64,000 bases of DNA, taken from assembly GCA_037349105.1 (NCBI GenBank), contig JAYJMM010000025.1, positions 434,001 through 498,000 of the forward strand, given 5' to 3'. A model generated the notes under the pieces. It saw only the letters and a list, made by a program, of their open reading frames with translations, did not search any database and was not told where the DNA came from. Shown one piece after another: positions 63,440 to 64,000 of the stretch. Origin of the DNA: Limnomonas spitsbergensis. Lineage: Eukaryota; Chlorophyta; Chlorophyceae; Chlamydomonadales. Each line of letters begins with the position of its first letter. Within the stretch, counting starts at the first letter, position 1. Both the position numbers and the translations under genes were made by a program.

Positions 63440-64000
63440 TCCTCTTTCATGCCGAGTACCCACCTGTTTGGCCGCATCCAGGTCGGAGAATTCCACCTTG
63501 GACAGCTTCTTTCAGGCCAAGTACCCACCTGTTTGGCTGCATCCAGGTCAAAGAATTCCACCTTGGACAGCTTCTTTCATGCCAAGTACCCACCTGTTTG
63601 GCCGCATCCAGGTCGAAGAATTCCACCTTGGACAGCTTCTTTCATGCCGAGTACCCACCTGTTTGGCCGCATCCAGGTCGAAGAATTCCACCTTGGACAG
63701 CTTCTTTCATGCCGAGTACCCACCTGTTTGGCCGCATCCAGGTCGAAGAATTCCACCTTGGACAGCTTCTTTCATGCCGAGTACCCACCTGTTTGGCCGC
63801 ATCCAGGTCGAAGAATTCCACCTTGGACAGCTTCTTTCATGCCAAGTACCCACCTGTTTGGCCACATCCAGGTCGAAGAATTCCACCTTGGACAGCTTCT
63901 TTCATGCCAAGTACCCACCTGTTTGGCCGCATCCAGGTCGAAGAATTCCACCTTGGACAGCTTCTTTCATGCCGAGTACCCACCTGTTTGGCCGCATCCA
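63440..64000 (-). repeat. 65-bp donor-anchored array running off the window edge
   Basis: About 8.6 copies. On minus the unit is CTGTCCAAGGTGGAATTCTT, CGACCTGGATGCGGCCAAAC, AG|gtgggtactcggcatgaaagaag. The first 42 bases read LSKVEFFDLDAAKQ, a natural protein sequence with a strong donor, so the source is the end of an upstream exon of the minus-strand gene, probably just right of 64000. That frame (phase 0) does not join directly to exon 62254-62037 (which opens in phase 1), so at least one exon between them is unlocated. Confidence 0.9.

Overview
This window is nuclear DNA of an intron-rich eukaryote, most likely a chlorophyte green alga of the Chlamydomonadales type. Reasons: GC-rich exons, many short exons with CAG|GTG-like donors and a few GC donors, a candidate TGTAA poly(A) signal behind one or two genes, Ala/Gln/Ser/Gly-rich proteins, plant-like protein matches, and very many minisatellites. 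A Haematococcus-like alga would fit, but the species call is inference only. Nothing prokaryotic is present.

Layout. (1) 1-24567, plus strand: the 3' 23 coding exons of SEC31, the outer-cage subunit of the COPII coat (ER export). Its first exons lie to the left of the window. (2) 24568-28217: intergenic DNA with fragments of a non-LTR retrotransposon and an orphan HSP70 C-terminal exon at 26328-26493. (3) 28218-36413, plus: a complete six-exon gene for a 1270-residue armadillo-like, low-complexity-rich protein that I cannot name. (4) 36414-44644: intergenic DNA dominated by a 4.4-kb array of a 24-bp unit. (5) 44645-55773, plus: a four-exon gene for a 429-residue protein with a B3-like DNA-binding domain and a long Gln/Glu/Arg tail. 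Its 8.2-kb second intron is mostly two satellites (54-bp and 14-bp units), and its third intron holds a 5'-truncated LINE with target-site duplication plus another 24-bp array. (6) 57545 to beyond 64000, minus: the 3' part of a Gln/Pro/Gly-rich protein gene, convergent with (5).

The main unexplained structure is how the introns are built. In SEC31, in most introns of the armadillo-like gene and in the minus-strand gene, the intronic repeats are not random minisatellites. Each unit carries a copy of the adjacent exon edge together with its splice donor or acceptor. At least 20 of the 22 SEC31 introns seen show this at one or both ends. The repeats range from a single decayed copy to about 44 copies (a 91-bp unit filling 4 kb). 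The B3-like gene, a few kb away, lacks it: its introns carry satellites with no exon sequence. I regard these boundary-anchored tandem duplications as the candidate undescribed process here: introns growing by repeated copying of the exon-intron junction.
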